From contig JAMXIF010001194.1 of assembly GCA_028583685.1 (NCBI GenBank), forward strand, positions 3,171,521 to 3,235,520: a stretch of 64,000 bases of DNA, written 5' to 3'. Position numbers and translations under genes: made by a program. The DNA comes from Petaurus breviceps papuanus (lineage: Eukaryota > Chordata > Mammalia > Diprotodontia > Petauridae). Below are positions 21,696 through 32,160 of the stretch, piece by piece; position 1 is the stretch's first letter, and the number at the start of each line of letters is the position of its first letter. The notes beneath the pieces are model-generated. The model was not told the origin of the DNA. It was given only the letters and a program-made list of their open reading frames with translations, and did no database searches.

Positions 21696-24263
21696 TGGAA
21701 CTGGGCGCACGGTAAGAGCTACATTTCCCATAATACATACACACAAAAGTGAAAAATAAAAAAAGAAATCAAAACATTCTTCAAGCATAGTATATGCTGG
21801 GTCTCCGTGATTCTGTTTCTATAAGAAATCTATAGGGTTTTGGCTCTGATGCCACAAAAGGTAGGTTTTTAAGGATACTTCTGAATTCATCCTTCAAAAG
21901 TGACTCAAAATGCTACTTTAAAGTGAGACGAAATAGGCGAGCTAAGGGTTGAGTCCTAAGTGACCACACAAGGCAGACAGGGCCTTTGGTTACAAGGAGA
22001 GTTGCACCAATTGATTTCAGTTTTAAAAACCAAACCAAAACATGACATGTTACTGATTTAGATACCTCTTGCCAACATCACCTGCAAATAAGATGCATCA
22101 ATTTAAAGTAGGGTTGGTGAGTTCCCTTGGTATATGGCTATATTTAAATGTGTTCACTTTCCTGATATGTAAAATATGCAATGTCATTTTTTTAAAACAT
22201 AATAGATTAGCATCAGCTCTAAAAATTTCTCAATTGGAAATCACTACTATTTACTTTTTATATATATATAATATATGTAAAAAAAAAGCTATTTTTTTCC
22301 CTGAATTTTCACATTTGTGCTGATGACAGACATGAATGGCGACCCAAACAAAGAGAAGATGCTAAGAACGGCGGACGTTGTGTTGGACTACCTCCCATTG
22401 GTTCCCACAGGCAGATAGGCCACCCCAGGCAGCATGCCAGAGAAAGCCCCCTTGGTGGATAGTTGCCATGGAGTGTGCTATTCTCCCAGGCCGACACAAG
22501 GATCCCGGGAATATTTTGCAGCAATTCCTCTAAGTACACTTTTGCATTTGCTGCACACGCACTGTGAATAGACCTTGGCAAGTCCTTCCAGTTGCTACTT
22601 TTCTCTGTCACCTGGCCCAGGACAGAGCCCACCCCGGGGCCCACCCTGACTCAGTGAGAATTCATCTCCCCCAGCATGCTGAGGTGGGAGGAGAGCCAGG
22701 TGTATATGCAGCATAGAAGTCATTGTACTAAGGACGGGACAACCAACCATGGAGTTACAACCACAACCACTGACAATGTACACGTGTACTTATTGCTGTT
22801 GTCTGTACGGGCTGCCCTGGCCATCACCGGTTGCAGGAATATGAGAGCACAGCATCATGTACAGACAGTTACACCGAAAACAAACCCACGACTAGTTTAC
22901 AAGAAAGGAACAGAGACACCTGACTCCAGACTCTTGACTGTCTTCCTCAGCGGTGCAGGCATGGTGTCCCTTGGACAGGTAGACTTGATCGTTAACTGCC
23001 CAGGTCACCTACACTGTCACAGGGAGTTTAGAAGCCTTTTCTCGTAAGACTCATGGGGATCAACAGGTTAGCTTCGTGGGGCTGGGGGTGGGGAAGGTGA
23101 GCCCACAGACACAGACACGACACAGAGCGGTAACAGCGCACAGGTCACATGGCCAACTGTGGCCAGTGACCAATGTCTTAATGACAACCTTGCCAGTCAC
23201 AACAGGTGGCCCCCGTGGAAATAGTGCTTGTTTTAAAGTGCTAGATGTTTATGCTGTCCTTGGTAGATCCCACCTTTGACAGACCATAAAGTGCTTTTGT
23301 TTATAGCATTTTTTTTAGTGTGAATATCACAGAAACACAAATCCCTTTATAGTTGCTATAACCTGTCATGGAAAGATGTATTGAAGAGCCTAAACTGGGT
23401 GTTGCAAGTGGGTCTCGGTTTCCTTTTGAATTTTGAAGTTTTTTTCCTTTTTTAAACCAATTCGGTTTTGTTGTGGCTCACTCTTGGTCTCTGATTACGG
23501 TATTTCTTTTGCATATCTAACACTTGCATATCTTTTGATTCTATGCTAGTTAAATCTCCAAAAATATTTTCATTTTCTCCCACAACATTCTATTGGTGCC
23601 CGAGTTCATTGCATTGGGTAAATATCAGAGTTACCAACCCCTCCCCAGGAGGTAAGGAGTCAATTTCAATAGATACAAGTGGTGCAACTCACCCTGCTTT
23701 GACCTCAAAACAAAAGCTCCGGTTTCTACAGAACACTGAAGTTAGAAGAAGGGTCTGCAATAAGTTTTTCAGGCCAGAATCTTGGCTTGTACAAGCGCTC
23801 ACATTTCCATGATGTAAGCATCCCCTGCTACCTTGAAACACTGTCTCCATCCAGGAGACAGAAGACTGGTGTGCCCAATGGTTGTGAAGCAGGACCCCAG
23901 ACTGCACTTGTCCTCCCCCTTCCTTCCTTTCCCATAGCTTTGCTCCTTTACCCTGCTCTGTTCTTCCCTGGGAGGGATGTAGACATCCCCATCCAGGGCT
24001 TGAACACTGAGGTTGGAGTGTCCCAAGGATGGGGGAAGAGGAGAGTGTGTGGGAGGGAGGAGGGAGCAGGGGCTGCTGTGAACATTGTTTCCAGCCCTTC
24101 TGAAGAAGGATGGTAACAGGAGAGATCCAAGGAGATACTGTTGCCTGGCCAACCTCACTCTGATGGGTGGTTTTGTGGACTGGGAAGTACCTTAGATGAT
24201 CCTTCCACATCAGGACTTGTGTGGCTGCTCTGGGCATTTCCCCGGATATACTTCATTCTGTAT

Positions 24264-24269
24264 TTTATT
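24264..24269 (-). terminator. KCNB1: Candidate proximal poly(A) signal
   Basis: AATAAA on the minus strand lies about 110 nt after the TGA. It would give a very short 3' UTR. Use of this site cannot be judged from sequence. Confidence 0.25.
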
Positions 24270-24380
24270 TAGAAACAAGTAGCTTGTTTCATTTGTAAAG
24301 TTCATGCAGAAAAGCTCAGTGGTGGGGGAGCAGACAGCATCCCTGGGAACGTGCCGACAGGTCTCCTTGTCTGGGGCTTT

Positions 24381-26432
24381 TCAGATGCTTGGATCCTTTG
24401 TGCTTCCCTGGCCTCCGCCCCCTGGCAGCACATGCACCTCTGGGGATATGTGATTATCTAGTTTGCCCTTTTCTTGACTTCTCTGGTTCTTTCCAGTCAA
24501 TGCTTCCATGGAATAAACACAGTTCTGCCCTAGAAACTTGGGAGAGGTGGGTAAGGGGGAAAGCTCCTGGCGGCTCTTGTCCGTCCTGTGCACACTGTCT
24601 CTTTGCCTGAGGAACCCACTGTTGGTGATGCTGTACTTGGGACTGGTGTTGCTGTGAAGGCTCTTCGGGGGGCTGGAGTCCACGCTATAGAGCAGCTGTC
24701 CTTCATCATCAGTGTCTGCATCGATGTACTGGTGGATACTGGCATCATGGAAGTTGAATGCTATTGCTGCATGCTTCTCAGGGGATTTGGGGGGTGTCCT
24801 GGCACTTGCTGTGGTGTAGATAGAGGACTCTGGGCTCAGCAAGGACCGATCTGGGAGCATAGCACTCTCCAGGCCAGTGATGGTGGCACCACCCCGGTTT
24901 CTGAGAGGATCTGGATATATCCCCAGGATGCTGCCCATAGGTAAGGGTGAACCTTGGTCCCCTTCCATGAAGTTGACTTTCAGTGACCGGAGTTTCAAGG
25001 GATTATTTGTCTTCATGGAACTTTTGGGACTCTCAATAAAGAAGCTGGAGCGTTGGCTGCCATCTGGGGTCGGGTTGGAGTCTGACAACCTGCTCCCACC
25101 AGAGTCTGGAGGGCCCCGCCAGCTGAGTTCCTGGGCCACAGGGCCACTTGTCTTGCTAGAGAGGGATGCCAGTGGGCTGTGGGAGAACCTGCTGGATTCT
25201 GGAAAGTCCGTTGCGCAGCTGATGAAGCTATCGATGCTGGACATGCTGCGCATGTCAATCACCCCTTCTGTGCGTGCGGGCAGGAGGGGCACCACAGGAC
25301 CTGGGATGCTGTCCATTTCGAGTTCTTCCTTGTGTTTGCCCTGCTGAGCTGACTCCTTGGTGTTGAGGTTTGGCTGAGACTGAGTCTTGGCCATCTTATT
25401 GTACATGTCTTCTAGTTGCTGAACATTCAGGTGCTGGGGGCTGCAGGATGATCTGGCCTTCTCTGGAGACCCCTGCTCTTTTGTTTCAAAGGACTTACTA
25501 GAGCTAGTTTCAGACAGAGTTCTCTTTGTCCACTTCCACTTGCTAGGAGACAAGTGGTTATCTTGGACTTTGTCCTTCTTCCCAAGGGTCTCCCCATTCT
25601 TTTCCACCACAATGTCCATCATTTCTATACTTCGGGCAAAAGCATCTTTCATATTCATGGAAACAATACTACCATTTCTCTTGGCTCTCTCCAGGGCTTC
25701 CCGGCGCTTGATGGCTTTCTCTTGTCTCTTCTGCTCCTTGTAGAACTCAGAGAAGTTGTTGACGATGATGGGGATGGGAAGAGCAATCACCAGGACTCCC
25801 GCAATGCAGCACAACCCCCCTACGATCTTACCCAAGAGGGTTTTGGGGTAGATGTCTCCATAACCTACGGTGGTCATGGTGATTGTAGCCCACCAGAAAG
25901 AAGCTGGGATGCTTTTGAACTTGGTGTCATCCTCATCCTTCTCAGCAAAGAAAACCAGGCTGGAGAAGATCATGATGCCCATGGCTAGGAAGAGAATGAG
26001 TAAGCCAAGCTCATTGTAGCTCCGCCTGAGGGTGAACCCCAAAGACTGCAGGCCGGTTGAATGCCGGGCAAGTTTGAGAATCCTCAGGATTCTCATGATT
26101 CTGAAGATTTGCACAACCCGGCGCACGTTTTGAAACTGTAGCACGCTCTTGTTGGACTCGGTTAGGAATATGGTGACGTAGTAGGGCAAAATGGCCAGCA
26201 AGTCAATCGCATTGAGGGGGCCCTTGAAGAACTTCCACTTCTTCGGGGAGGACAGGAATCGCAGGAGGTACTCCATTGTGAACCAGGCAATGCACACAGC
26301 CTCCACATGGGCTAGCTGGGGGTTATCAGTGCTCTGTCCAAACTCATCAAGGCTCTGAAGCTCAGGAAGCGTATTGAGCGACAAGGCGATGGTCGAGAGG
26401 ACAATGAACATGATGGAGATAATGGCCAGGAT
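24381..26432 (-). CDS. KCNB1: Kv2.1 potassium channel, last coding exon (partial gene)
   Basis: This exon encodes 683 residues of the delayed-rectifier channel Kv2.1, a plasma-membrane tetramer of neurons and endocrine cells. Numbering within the exon: S1 about 1-24, S2 about 42-61, S3 about 75-91, S4 about 105-125 with regularly spaced arginines ([14 protein letters not shown]), S5 about 140-162, pore helix and selectivity filter TVGYGD at 188-193, and S6 about 201-225 with the PIP bend. A long cytoplasmic tail follows. Its serine-rich segment [16 protein letters not shown] (about 397-412) is the known proximal restriction and clustering motif, which binds VAP proteins at ER-plasma membrane junctions. 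The exon opens in phase 0 at ILAIISIMF, right after an acceptor AG, and ends in TGA. The N-terminal T1 domain (about 186 residues in human) is on an earlier exon outside the window. The implied full length is about 869 residues against 858 in human, the difference lying in the distal tail. The tail is too close to human KCNB1 for this to be the paralogue KCNB2. The frame has no break. Confidence 0.98.
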   Translation of the reverse strand: MLAIISIMFIVLSTIALSLNTLPELQSLDEFGQSTDNPQLAHVEAVCIAWFTMEYLLRFLSSPKKWKFFKGPLNAIDLLAILPYYVTIFLTESNKSVLQFQNVRRVVQIFRIMRILRILKLARHSTGLQSLGFTLRRSYNELGLLILFLAMGIMIFSSLVFFAEKDEDDTKFKSIPASFWWATITMTTVGYGDIYPKTLLGKIVGGLCCIAGVLVIALPIPIIVNNFSEFYKEQKRQEKAIKRREALERAKRNGSIVSMNMKDAFARSIEMMDIVVEKNGETLGKKDKVQDNHLSPSKWKWTKRTLSETSSSKSFETKEQGSPEKARSSCSPQHLNVQQLEDMYNKMAKTQSQPNLNTKESAQQGKHKEELEMDSIPGPVVPLLPARTEGVIDMRSMSSIDSFISCATDFPESSRFSHSPLASLSSKTSGPVAQELSWRGPPDSGGSRLSDSNPTPDGSQRSSFFIESPKSSMKTNNPLKLRSLKVNFMEGDQGSPLPMGSILGIYPDPLRNRGGATITGLESAMLPDRSLLSPESSIYTTASARTPPKSPEKHAAIAFNFHDASIHQYIDADTDDEGQLLYSVDSSPPKSLHSNTSPKYSITNSGFLRQRDSVHRTDKSRQELSPLPTSPKFLGQNCVYSMEALTGKNQRSQEKGKLDNHISPEVHVLPGGGGQGSTKDPSI

Positions 26433-26462
26433 CTGTGAAGAGAAGAGAGCTGGTTTAGTTCA
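26433..26462 (-). promoter_or_regulatory. KCNB1: 3' splice site of KCNB1 intron 1
   Basis: Read on the minus strand, a CT-rich tract ending in CTTCACAG lies directly before the ATC codon that starts the exon. ACTAAAC (26453-26459), about 22-26 nt upstream, fits a branch point. The conserved Kv2.1 reading frame runs right up to this AG, which fixes the exon boundary. Confidence 0.9.
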
Positions 26463-26539
26463 TGATAAAAATAACAAGGTAATTATTTTATACTTTTATA
26501 TTTGTATTGAGAGGCAATGTGATAAAGCAGGAGATCATA

Positions 26540-26735
26540 AGAATAGCTAGAATTTATACAGAATTTTAAGGTTTTCAAGGTGCTTTACATATATTATCTC
26601 ATTCAATCATCACAACAATTCTGTAAGGTAGGTGCTATTCACACTTAACAGATGAAGAAACTGAGTCTGAGAGAGGTTAAATGACTTGCATACTATCACA
26701 TAGATCTTAGGTCTCCCGACTCTCTCTCTAGCTGG
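26540..26735 (-). repeat. CORE-SINE
   Basis: AAGGTGCTTTACATATATTA, CACAACAATTCTGTAAGGTA, AGATGAAGAAACTGAGTCTG. Confidence 0.75.
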
Positions 26736-26736
26736 A

Positions 26737-26950
26737 GGCAGCTAGATGTGCAGTGGAGAGGGTGCTGGTTCTAGAATCAGGAAGACCTGAGTTTGAATCC
26801 AGTCTCAAGTCACTTGACTTCTTGCCTTAATCCATTGGAGAAGGGATTGGCAAACCACTCTAGTATCTTTGTCAAGAAAATACCACAGATAGTATGGTCT
26901 GTAGGATCCAACATGACTGAACAGCTCCTCACCATCCAAGGCCATGATCT
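26737..26950 (+). repeat. Mar1-type SINE
   Basis: GGCAGCTAGATGTGCAGTGG head, GGAAGACCTGAGTTTGAATC, TTGGCAAACCACTCTAGTAT, CCAACATGACTGAACAGC. Confidence 0.75.
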
Positions 26951-27209
26951 ATCCTATACCAGAGATCTGACCTCCAATCCAGGGAGAGTCAGACAAGAAT
27001 TCTGCTTTTGACACATACTGGCTGTATGATCCAGCCAAGTCACTTAATCTCTCTTGACTCTCAATTTCAGAGGAGGTGCTGCCTGGTATTAGTGGAGGGA
27101 ATTTGCTCACCCCAGCTCATCATACCAATCAGATCACAGGCCTAGTCCCTGTCCCTAGGAACTAAATCTTTGTATCTCACTTCATGATCTTCAGGTTACT
27201 TTCACTTTA

Positions 27210-27535
27210 GAAAGCAGGTGTGGTATAGGGAAAAGAACCCTAGACTTGGAATTAGGAATTTTAATTTGTAATTGAGTTCTGAGTTTTACTATCTGCTTGA
27301 CTAGAAGGAATAAAATTCCTATTCTGTAAAATGGAAACAACAGTGTATTCACTTACCTCATAGAGTGAAGAGAGAGAGGGTTTTTTAAACCTTAAAGTGC
27401 TATGGAAATGTGAGCTATCATTACTATGACTGGATTTACAAAATGCTAGAACAGGAAATAACAGGGGTATCACGAGCTCAAAGCATTTTGCAAACCTTAA
27501 AGTGCTATATAAATGCCAGTTATTTATTATTATTG
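27210..27535 (+). repeat. MIR plus a second CORE-SINE 3' end
   Basis: TCCTATTCTGTAAAATGGAA, AAAGTGCTATGGAAATGTGA; then AAAGTGCTATATAAATGCCA with TTATTTATTATTATTG. Confidence 0.65.
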
Positions 27536-27656
27536 ATGTCGTTATTGTCACTACTACTGTCAGCCTTGAGTTACCAAGACTCCAGGCAAGTGATGACTTC
27601 ATTCTCTGAGCCTTCTCCCAGGCTCCTGCTGAGCTGAAGCAGCTTTTCTAGAGGTA

Positions 27657-27890
27657 TCTAGGGGTGTGCTGGTAAATGTTTAACAATCAAGTTCTCAAAA
27701 AAAAAAAAAAAGGTTGCAATCCACTTTTAAGTTTATTCTACATTGTTAACACTAAGGTCTAGAAATCAACAAAACAACAATTCAAGCCCCGAATTGCAGT
27801 TATTGCCAATTTTGGAGGTTTAAATGCTCATGGAAAATTTAACAATGGGCTTTGTAAGCTGGTTAGAGCTAGCTCCAGCACCCTGCTGGC
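27657..27890 (+). repeat. Unclassified interspersed repeat, copy 2
   Basis: Starts GGGGTGTGCTGGTAAATG, contains ACTTTTAAGTTTATTCTACA and AAATTTAACAATGGGC, and ends near CCAGCACCCTGCTGG. Aligns with 62693-62925 and the reverse of 2615-2845. Confidence 0.55.
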
Positions 27891-27894
27891 TGGA

Positions 27895-28150
27895 AGCTAC
27901 CCTTAGAATACAGTATATCAGAACCCAGAACACATAGAAAAATTAGCACACAGGACACAAGATATTAGAGCTGAAAAGAATGTTAGAGAGCCACTTGTCA
28001 ACCTACTCATTTTACTGAGTAATAAACTGAGGCCCAGAGAAGAGGAGGTGACTTGTCCCAGAGACACATATTAAGCTAGTAGCAGCTTTGGGACTAGATC
28101 TCAGGTGTTCTGACTACTGGTCCAATGTCTTTCCATTTATGACACTCCTA
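27895..28150. repeat. SINE-tail units joined to a minus-strand MIR
   Basis: Diverged units (AGAATACAGTATATCAGAAC and similar), then AATAAACTGAGGCCCAGAG and TCAGGTGTTCTGACTACTGG. Confidence 0.5.
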
Positions 28151-28189
28151 CCATATATAGTACTATAAATTCCACTGGACAGATGGAGA

Positions 28190-28410
28190 AGTTGTAGTGT
28201 AGTGAGAACGCCGGATTTGAACCTAGGTTCAAATCTCAACTCTGTAGTTTGCTACCTGTGTGACTCTGGTCACTTCACCTTTTAAATTCTCTTTTCTCAT
28301 AGGCAAAATATCAGAGTTGAACTCTCTCCCTAGGCCTTCTTCCAGGTCTGACATTTTGTTTTCTATCCTAGGCCTTCTTCCAGGTCTGACATTTTGTTTT
28401 CTATGATCCT
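28190..28410 (+). repeat. MIR-class SINE with a duplicated tail
   Basis: The head and CORE are diverged. The tail holds two identical 38-bp units at 28329-28366 and 28367-28404, each starting CCTAGGCCTTCTTCCAGG. Confidence 0.75.
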
Positions 28411-28429
28411 AACTATACACAGACACAAC

Positions 28430-28620
28430 TAAATATTATATTATATGTGTTATATGTATATGTGCTGATATATAGGTATGTGTATATATACATGTTAAGT
28501 ATATGTATACACATGTGTATGCACACACGTATACACACATGTTGTTAAACATGTACCAGCAGCCCTGAGTCTGTGTATATGCACGTATGTGCACATTTAT
28601 ATGTATGTGCATGTTACAAC
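28430..28620. repeat. TA/TG/CA-rich microsatellite cluster
   Basis: Interleaved TATATGTATA and CACACATG runs. An isolated GTTGTTAAACATGTACCAGC (about 28541) recalls the end of the unclassified repeat. Confidence 0.7.
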
Positions 28621-28964
28621 AGGGGATAATGCAAACACATCACTAGGAGAGTGCTTCTTGGAGTTTTGATACATACACTATATTTTCAACCTTCAGAAAA
28701 CCCAGGCCTTATCAAAGTGTGTGGAATACTCATAATTGGTGTGTTGCAAAGGCAGACATATAAATTATGCACCAGCTATTGTCTGTTTAACCTTGGCTGG
28801 TTGTTTAGGTGGCTTTCCCCTTTGCACCTGGGAATGTGCCCTTGCAGAGGACAGGAAAGAAATATCTTCCTCATAGGAAGAAGAGAAAATTGTCTCCCTT
28901 CTTTCTGTATTCTCCCAAAATGGTATAAGGGAACCTCAGGTGGGAGAAGGCAGCATGTCGTATC

Positions 28965-29200
28965 AATCAATCAGTCAATCAACAAGCATTTATAAGGCAC
29001 CTACTGTGTGTCAAGTACTATGCTGGACATGTGGTATACAAAGACAATTGTTTTGTTTTTTAATAATACCATTCCTGCCTTTAAGGACCTTATGTTCTAC
29101 CATAGAACCACATGTTCTACCTTCTCTACCAGGAGAAGCAACATGTACATATATAAGAAGATAAAGAATAAATGCAAAATAGTTACCAATAAAAAATAAA
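28965..29200 (-). repeat. L2 3' end
   Basis: TCAATCAACAAGCATTTATA, AGGCACCTACTGTGTGTCAA, CCTTTAAGGACCTTATGTTC. Confidence 0.75.
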
Positions 29201-29660
29201 AAGAGCCCTGGACTCAAGAATCAGGGCTGGATTTGAGTGATGCCCTAACTGATGGTGTGACTTTGGGCAATATGTGCATCTCATCTCTGGCCTTTTAATT
29301 TCTCCATTTAATTATAAAATAAAAATAATATCTAGCATTTATATACTAGCTATTAGCTCACATTTATATAATACCTACTGTATGCCAGGCATTATGCTTT
29401 ACAAATGTTGTCTCATTTGATCCTCACAAACAATCTGGAGAGGTAGGTATTCTCATTTTTATCACCCCCATTTTACAGTTGAGGAGATTGAGACAGACAG
29501 AGGTGAATTGACTTGCCTAGGGTCACACAACTAAGCAGTATCTCATCTCTGACTCCAGGCTAAGGACTGTAACCACTGAACCACCTGGCTTTCTCTTGTA
29601 AAATGAGGTGCTTGGACTAGATGGTCTATAAAGTCCCTTCCATTTCTAACTTTTATCTTG
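29201..29660. repeat. MIR (+) interrupted by CORE-SINE (-)
   Basis: The MIR starts near 29201 (AGAGCCCTGGACTC) and resumes at 29594 (TTGTAAAATGAGGTGCTTGG). Between them (about 29335-29593) lies a minus-strand CORE-SINE with ATGCCAGGCATTATGC and CCCATTTTACAGTTGAGG. Confidence 0.7.
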
Positions 29661-29929
29661 TATTTTTCTACTTCTTATGTTTATCTGAACAGATAAAGGC
29701 TTCTGAAGTAGGGACCCCAACTTCTATCTCCCCTCATTTCTGTGCTCCCACATCCCATAAACCTGCCTCTCTCAGCCTTCAGTAAACACAAGGTCATAGA
29801 CTTTCAGATGTGGAAAAGATCTTAAATTAATTTTTTAAATAATAAAAAAATGAATTTTTTTTTAAAAGAAGAAAAGATCTTAGATTTCTTTAAATCTTTA
29901 AATTTCATCTGACCTCTAACCTGAGTGAT

Positions 29930-30735
29930 ACAAAAATTCCAGGGGCTCCAGCATCCTTGTCATATATGGTCATTCAACTTCTGCCTTAAGACTTGCAGTG
30001 CTGGTGAGCTCACTACCTCTCAAAGCAGCTGTCTCTATTGCTGGACAGCTCAAACTGTTGGGAAGTGTTTGCTAAAACGGAATTGAAATCTCTCTTCCTG
30101 TAACTTCCACCTATTAGCTGACTAGGTGGTGCAGTGCATATAGTGTGAGGAAGTCAGGAGTCAGGAAGACTTAAGTTCAAATCTGCCCTCAGATACTTCT
30201 TAGCTATGTGACCCTGGGGAAATCAGTTTGCTTCTGTCTGCCTCAGTTTCCCCAACTGTAAAAACAGGGATGATAAATGATAGCACCTACCTTCCGGGGT
30301 TGTTGTAAGGATCAGATGAGATTATTATAAAGTGCATGGTGTTTGGCACATAGTGGTACATAAAATAAATTATTATTAGTCCTGTTAGTTTTGCTCTCTG
30401 GGTCAAAACAAGTCTCATCTCTCTTCCCCATGACAGGCCTTCAGAAACTGAAGACACCGTTCACGTACACATTGAATCTCCTCTACTGTAGGCTAAATGC
30501 CCCAGTTTTCTCAACTGTTTCCTCACAGAACATGATTTTGAGTGCCCTACCACTCTCCTCTATACACCCCAGCTTTTCTAAGTCCTTCCTATGCCCACAT
30601 GCCCACAACTGGACAGAATGCCTCAGGTGGGATTTGATCACCTCCTGTCCCCTTGTTCTGAACGTTCTACCCCAGATGGGGCCTGACAAGACAGCATATT
30701 CCAGATGTGATCTCAGAGACAGTGGAGCGGGAGCC
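29930..30735 (+). repeat. L3/CR1 LINE 3' region, interrupted
   Basis: Recognisable CR1-class 3' sequence: GTGAGCTCACTACCTCTCAA, TTGCTGGACAGCTCAAACTG, and after an insertion CACAACTGGACAGAATGCCT, TTCCAGATGTGATCTCAGAG. No intact ORF. The inserted CORE-SINE is at about 30118-30392. Confidence 0.75.
30118..30392 (+). mobile_element. CORE-SINE nested in L3
   Basis: AGGTGGTGCAGTGCATATAG, TAGCTATGTGACCCTGGGG, ATAGCACCTACCTTCCGGGG, ending AAATTATTATTAG; it separates two parts of the L3. Confidence 0.8.
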
Positions 30736-30737
30736 AT

Positions 30738-30826
30738 GTTTTCTCATTCTTTTATATCCCCAGTGCTTAGCACAATGCCTGGAACGTAGTAGGAGCTTAA
30801 TAAATGCTTATCAACTGACTAATTGT
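30738..30826 (+). repeat. L2 3' end
   Basis: ATCCCCAGTGCTTAGCACAA, AGTAGGAGCTTAATAAATGC, CAACTGACTAA. Confidence 0.8.
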
Positions 30827-30829
30827 AGA

Positions 30830-31490
30830 TTGCTGGGTTTAGAGTCTCAGGATCTGGGCTTGATTTCTATGATTTAGCTGTAAGTCACTTCCCCTTTCAG
30901 GGTCTTAATTTTTACCTCAGATAATACTTGTACTACCTACTTTAGGGAAAATGTGTAGAAGAAAGCATTGTTTCAACTGTATTAAACTTTTATAGACATG
31001 TGTTCTGTGATCATTATTATAGAAACCAAGAACATTCTACCACGGTCTCTTCCCCTTTCACTAGAGGAAGGACTTTTTCAGGAAATGCCCTAGAACAAAT
31101 CCTCGGACCTTAGTGGGAGGAGACCTTAGTTGACCCCTGGGAATGAACGGGACTGCTTGGTGTACTCAGCCCTACTCTTACAGAATTGAGAGCTGGGAGG
31201 AGGTCTTTGTACAATTGTGACTGCACAGGATAAGAGAACAAGTGCTAGAAAGGGTGTTGGAGGTCATTTTGCCCAATCACCTCATTTTACAGATGTGGAA
31301 ATTAAGACCACAGAGATGAGATTCAAACTTTCTCTCCAGAATGGATTCTCTTTCCATTGTACCAGGTCTTGTGACCTTGGAGAAGTCATTGAATTTCACA
31401 GAGAAGGAAAGTGAGTCCTAGAGAGAGACAAAGTCACAAGCCAAAATAAATGCCAGATATGGATACAGATCTTGGGACTCTTTCTATTAC
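30830..31490. repeat. Diverged MIR fragments in otherwise plain intron
   Basis: A plus-strand MIR trace at about 30835-31010 (GGGCTTGATTTC, CTGTAAGTCACTTCCCC) and minus-strand traces at 31265-31490 (CTCATTTTACAGATGTGGAA). Confidence 0.45.
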
Positions 31491-31705
31491 ACCTCAATGC
31501 TTCCTCTGAGGCTTCCAAGATGTCCACAGGTCCATCTAGAGGGGGTGTTTAGCTCACTGTCACTGAGATCAGATGTAGGAGGGGGATTGGATACCCAGGA
31601 CTTTGGGTCTTGGTGTCTTTGTAGGACATTCTTTAAGACTCGTGATCCTTTTCTGGAATTGGTTCCCTTTAGGAACACAGAGAATACTGTGGAAAGCAGG
31701 TGAAG

Positions 31706-31985
31706 GCTGAGCACGGTGGCACATGCCTGTAATTTCAGCTCCTGGAGAGCATGAGGCTTGTGAGTTCTGAGTTGTGGTGGGTTAAGCTGATTGGGGGATG
31801 ATCCAGAATACACATTTCCCATAAAGAGTCCAGAAGCAATATGTTGAACCAGAGCCATGGGGCCACTAGGTTGCCTAAAGAGAGGTGATCCAGCCTAGGT
31901 CAGGAATGGAGCAGGTCAAAGGCCCAGTACCAATCAGGAGTACAATAGGGTCTGTGAATAGTCCATGCATTTCTAGCGAGGGAGA
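31706..31985 (+). pseudogene. RN7SL (pseudogene): Retroposed 7SL (SRP) RNA pseudogene
   Basis: This stretch is colinear with 7SL RNA, the scaffold of the signal recognition particle, from near its 5' end almost to its 3' end. The start has GCACGGTGGCACATGCCTGT (7SL/Alu: GCGCGGTGGCGC...GCCTGT). The S domain appears as ACTAGGTTGCCTAAAGAG, GTCAGGAATGGAGCAGGTCA and CCAATCAGGAGTACAATAGG, and the 3' part as CTGTGAATAG and TAGCGAG, with a short deletion before the end. A purine-rich (GAAA)n tail follows (to about 32160), and GAAAGCAG occurs at 31692-31699 and 32161-32168, fitting a target-site duplication. This is full-length 7SL rather than an Alu-type dimer, because the S domain is present. Many substitutions make it non-functional. 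Confidence 0.88.
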
Positions 31986-32160
31986 GAAGGAAGAAGAAAG
32001 AAAGAAGGAAAAAGAGATAGAGAGAAACAAAGAAAGAAAAGAAAGGAGGAAAGAAAAGAAGATGAAATAAAAGAAAAAAGGAAGAAAGCAAAGAGAGGGA
32101 AAGAAAGGAAGACAGAAAGGAATGAAGACAGAAAAAAAAAGAATGAGGAAAGAAAGAAAA
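31986..32160 (+). repeat. (GAAA)n purine tract, expanded tail of the 7SL copy
   Basis: Nearly pure A/G with GAAA and GGAA units over about 175 bp, starting where the 7SL copy ends and stopping at the repeated GAAAGCAG. Confidence 0.85.

Larger units (their letters stand above)
14188..24380 (-). other. KCNB1: Probable long 3' UTR of KCNB1
   Basis: The sequence 3' of the KCNB1 stop codon is free of SINEs for more than 5 kb (19.0-24.4 kb), unusual here and typical of a constrained UTR. Human KCNB1 mRNA is known to carry a 3' UTR of roughly 9 kb, so a similar length is expected. AATAAA on the minus strand at 14204-14209 would put the end near 14188 and give a UTR of about 10.2 kb. The distal half has taken up MIR, WSINE1-like and hAT-like insertions. 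The far boundary is inferred. Confidence 0.55.
19021..24380 (-). other. KCNB1: Repeat-free proximal part of the KCNB1 3' UTR
   Basis: No SINE, L2, L3 or L1 remnant is recognisable here apart from short TA runs (about 19904-19924 and 22258-22278). Elsewhere in the window a repeat appears every few hundred bases. The contrast suggests selection against insertions, as expected for regulatory 3' UTR sequence. The short open frames here on both strands have no recognisable product. Confidence 0.5.

Noticed and set aside
23689-24237. A 182-codon minus-strand frame just downstream of the KCNB1 stop
   Set aside because: It is in the 3' UTR, has no recognisable domain and low-complexity composition; chance is more likely than a second cistron.
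24389-25988. Several plus-strand open frames up to 156 codons
   Set aside because: They lie antisense to the KCNB1 exon and arise from its codon bias; none has a recognisable domain.
24381-26411. Taking the internal ATG (MFIVLS) as the start of a short KCNB1 protein
   Set aside because: The conserved frame continues upstream for seven codons (ILAIISI) to an acceptor AG, exactly as at the S1 start of Kv2.1, so this is a spliced exon and not a gene start.
30391-30789. A 132-codon plus-strand frame
   Set aside because: It is a chance frame through the L3/CR1 3' region and the L2 end.
31706-31985. Calling the 7SL-like sequence an Alu or B1 element
   Set aside because: The S-domain portion is present between the 5' and 3' parts; Alu and B1 lack it, and these families are not marsupial.
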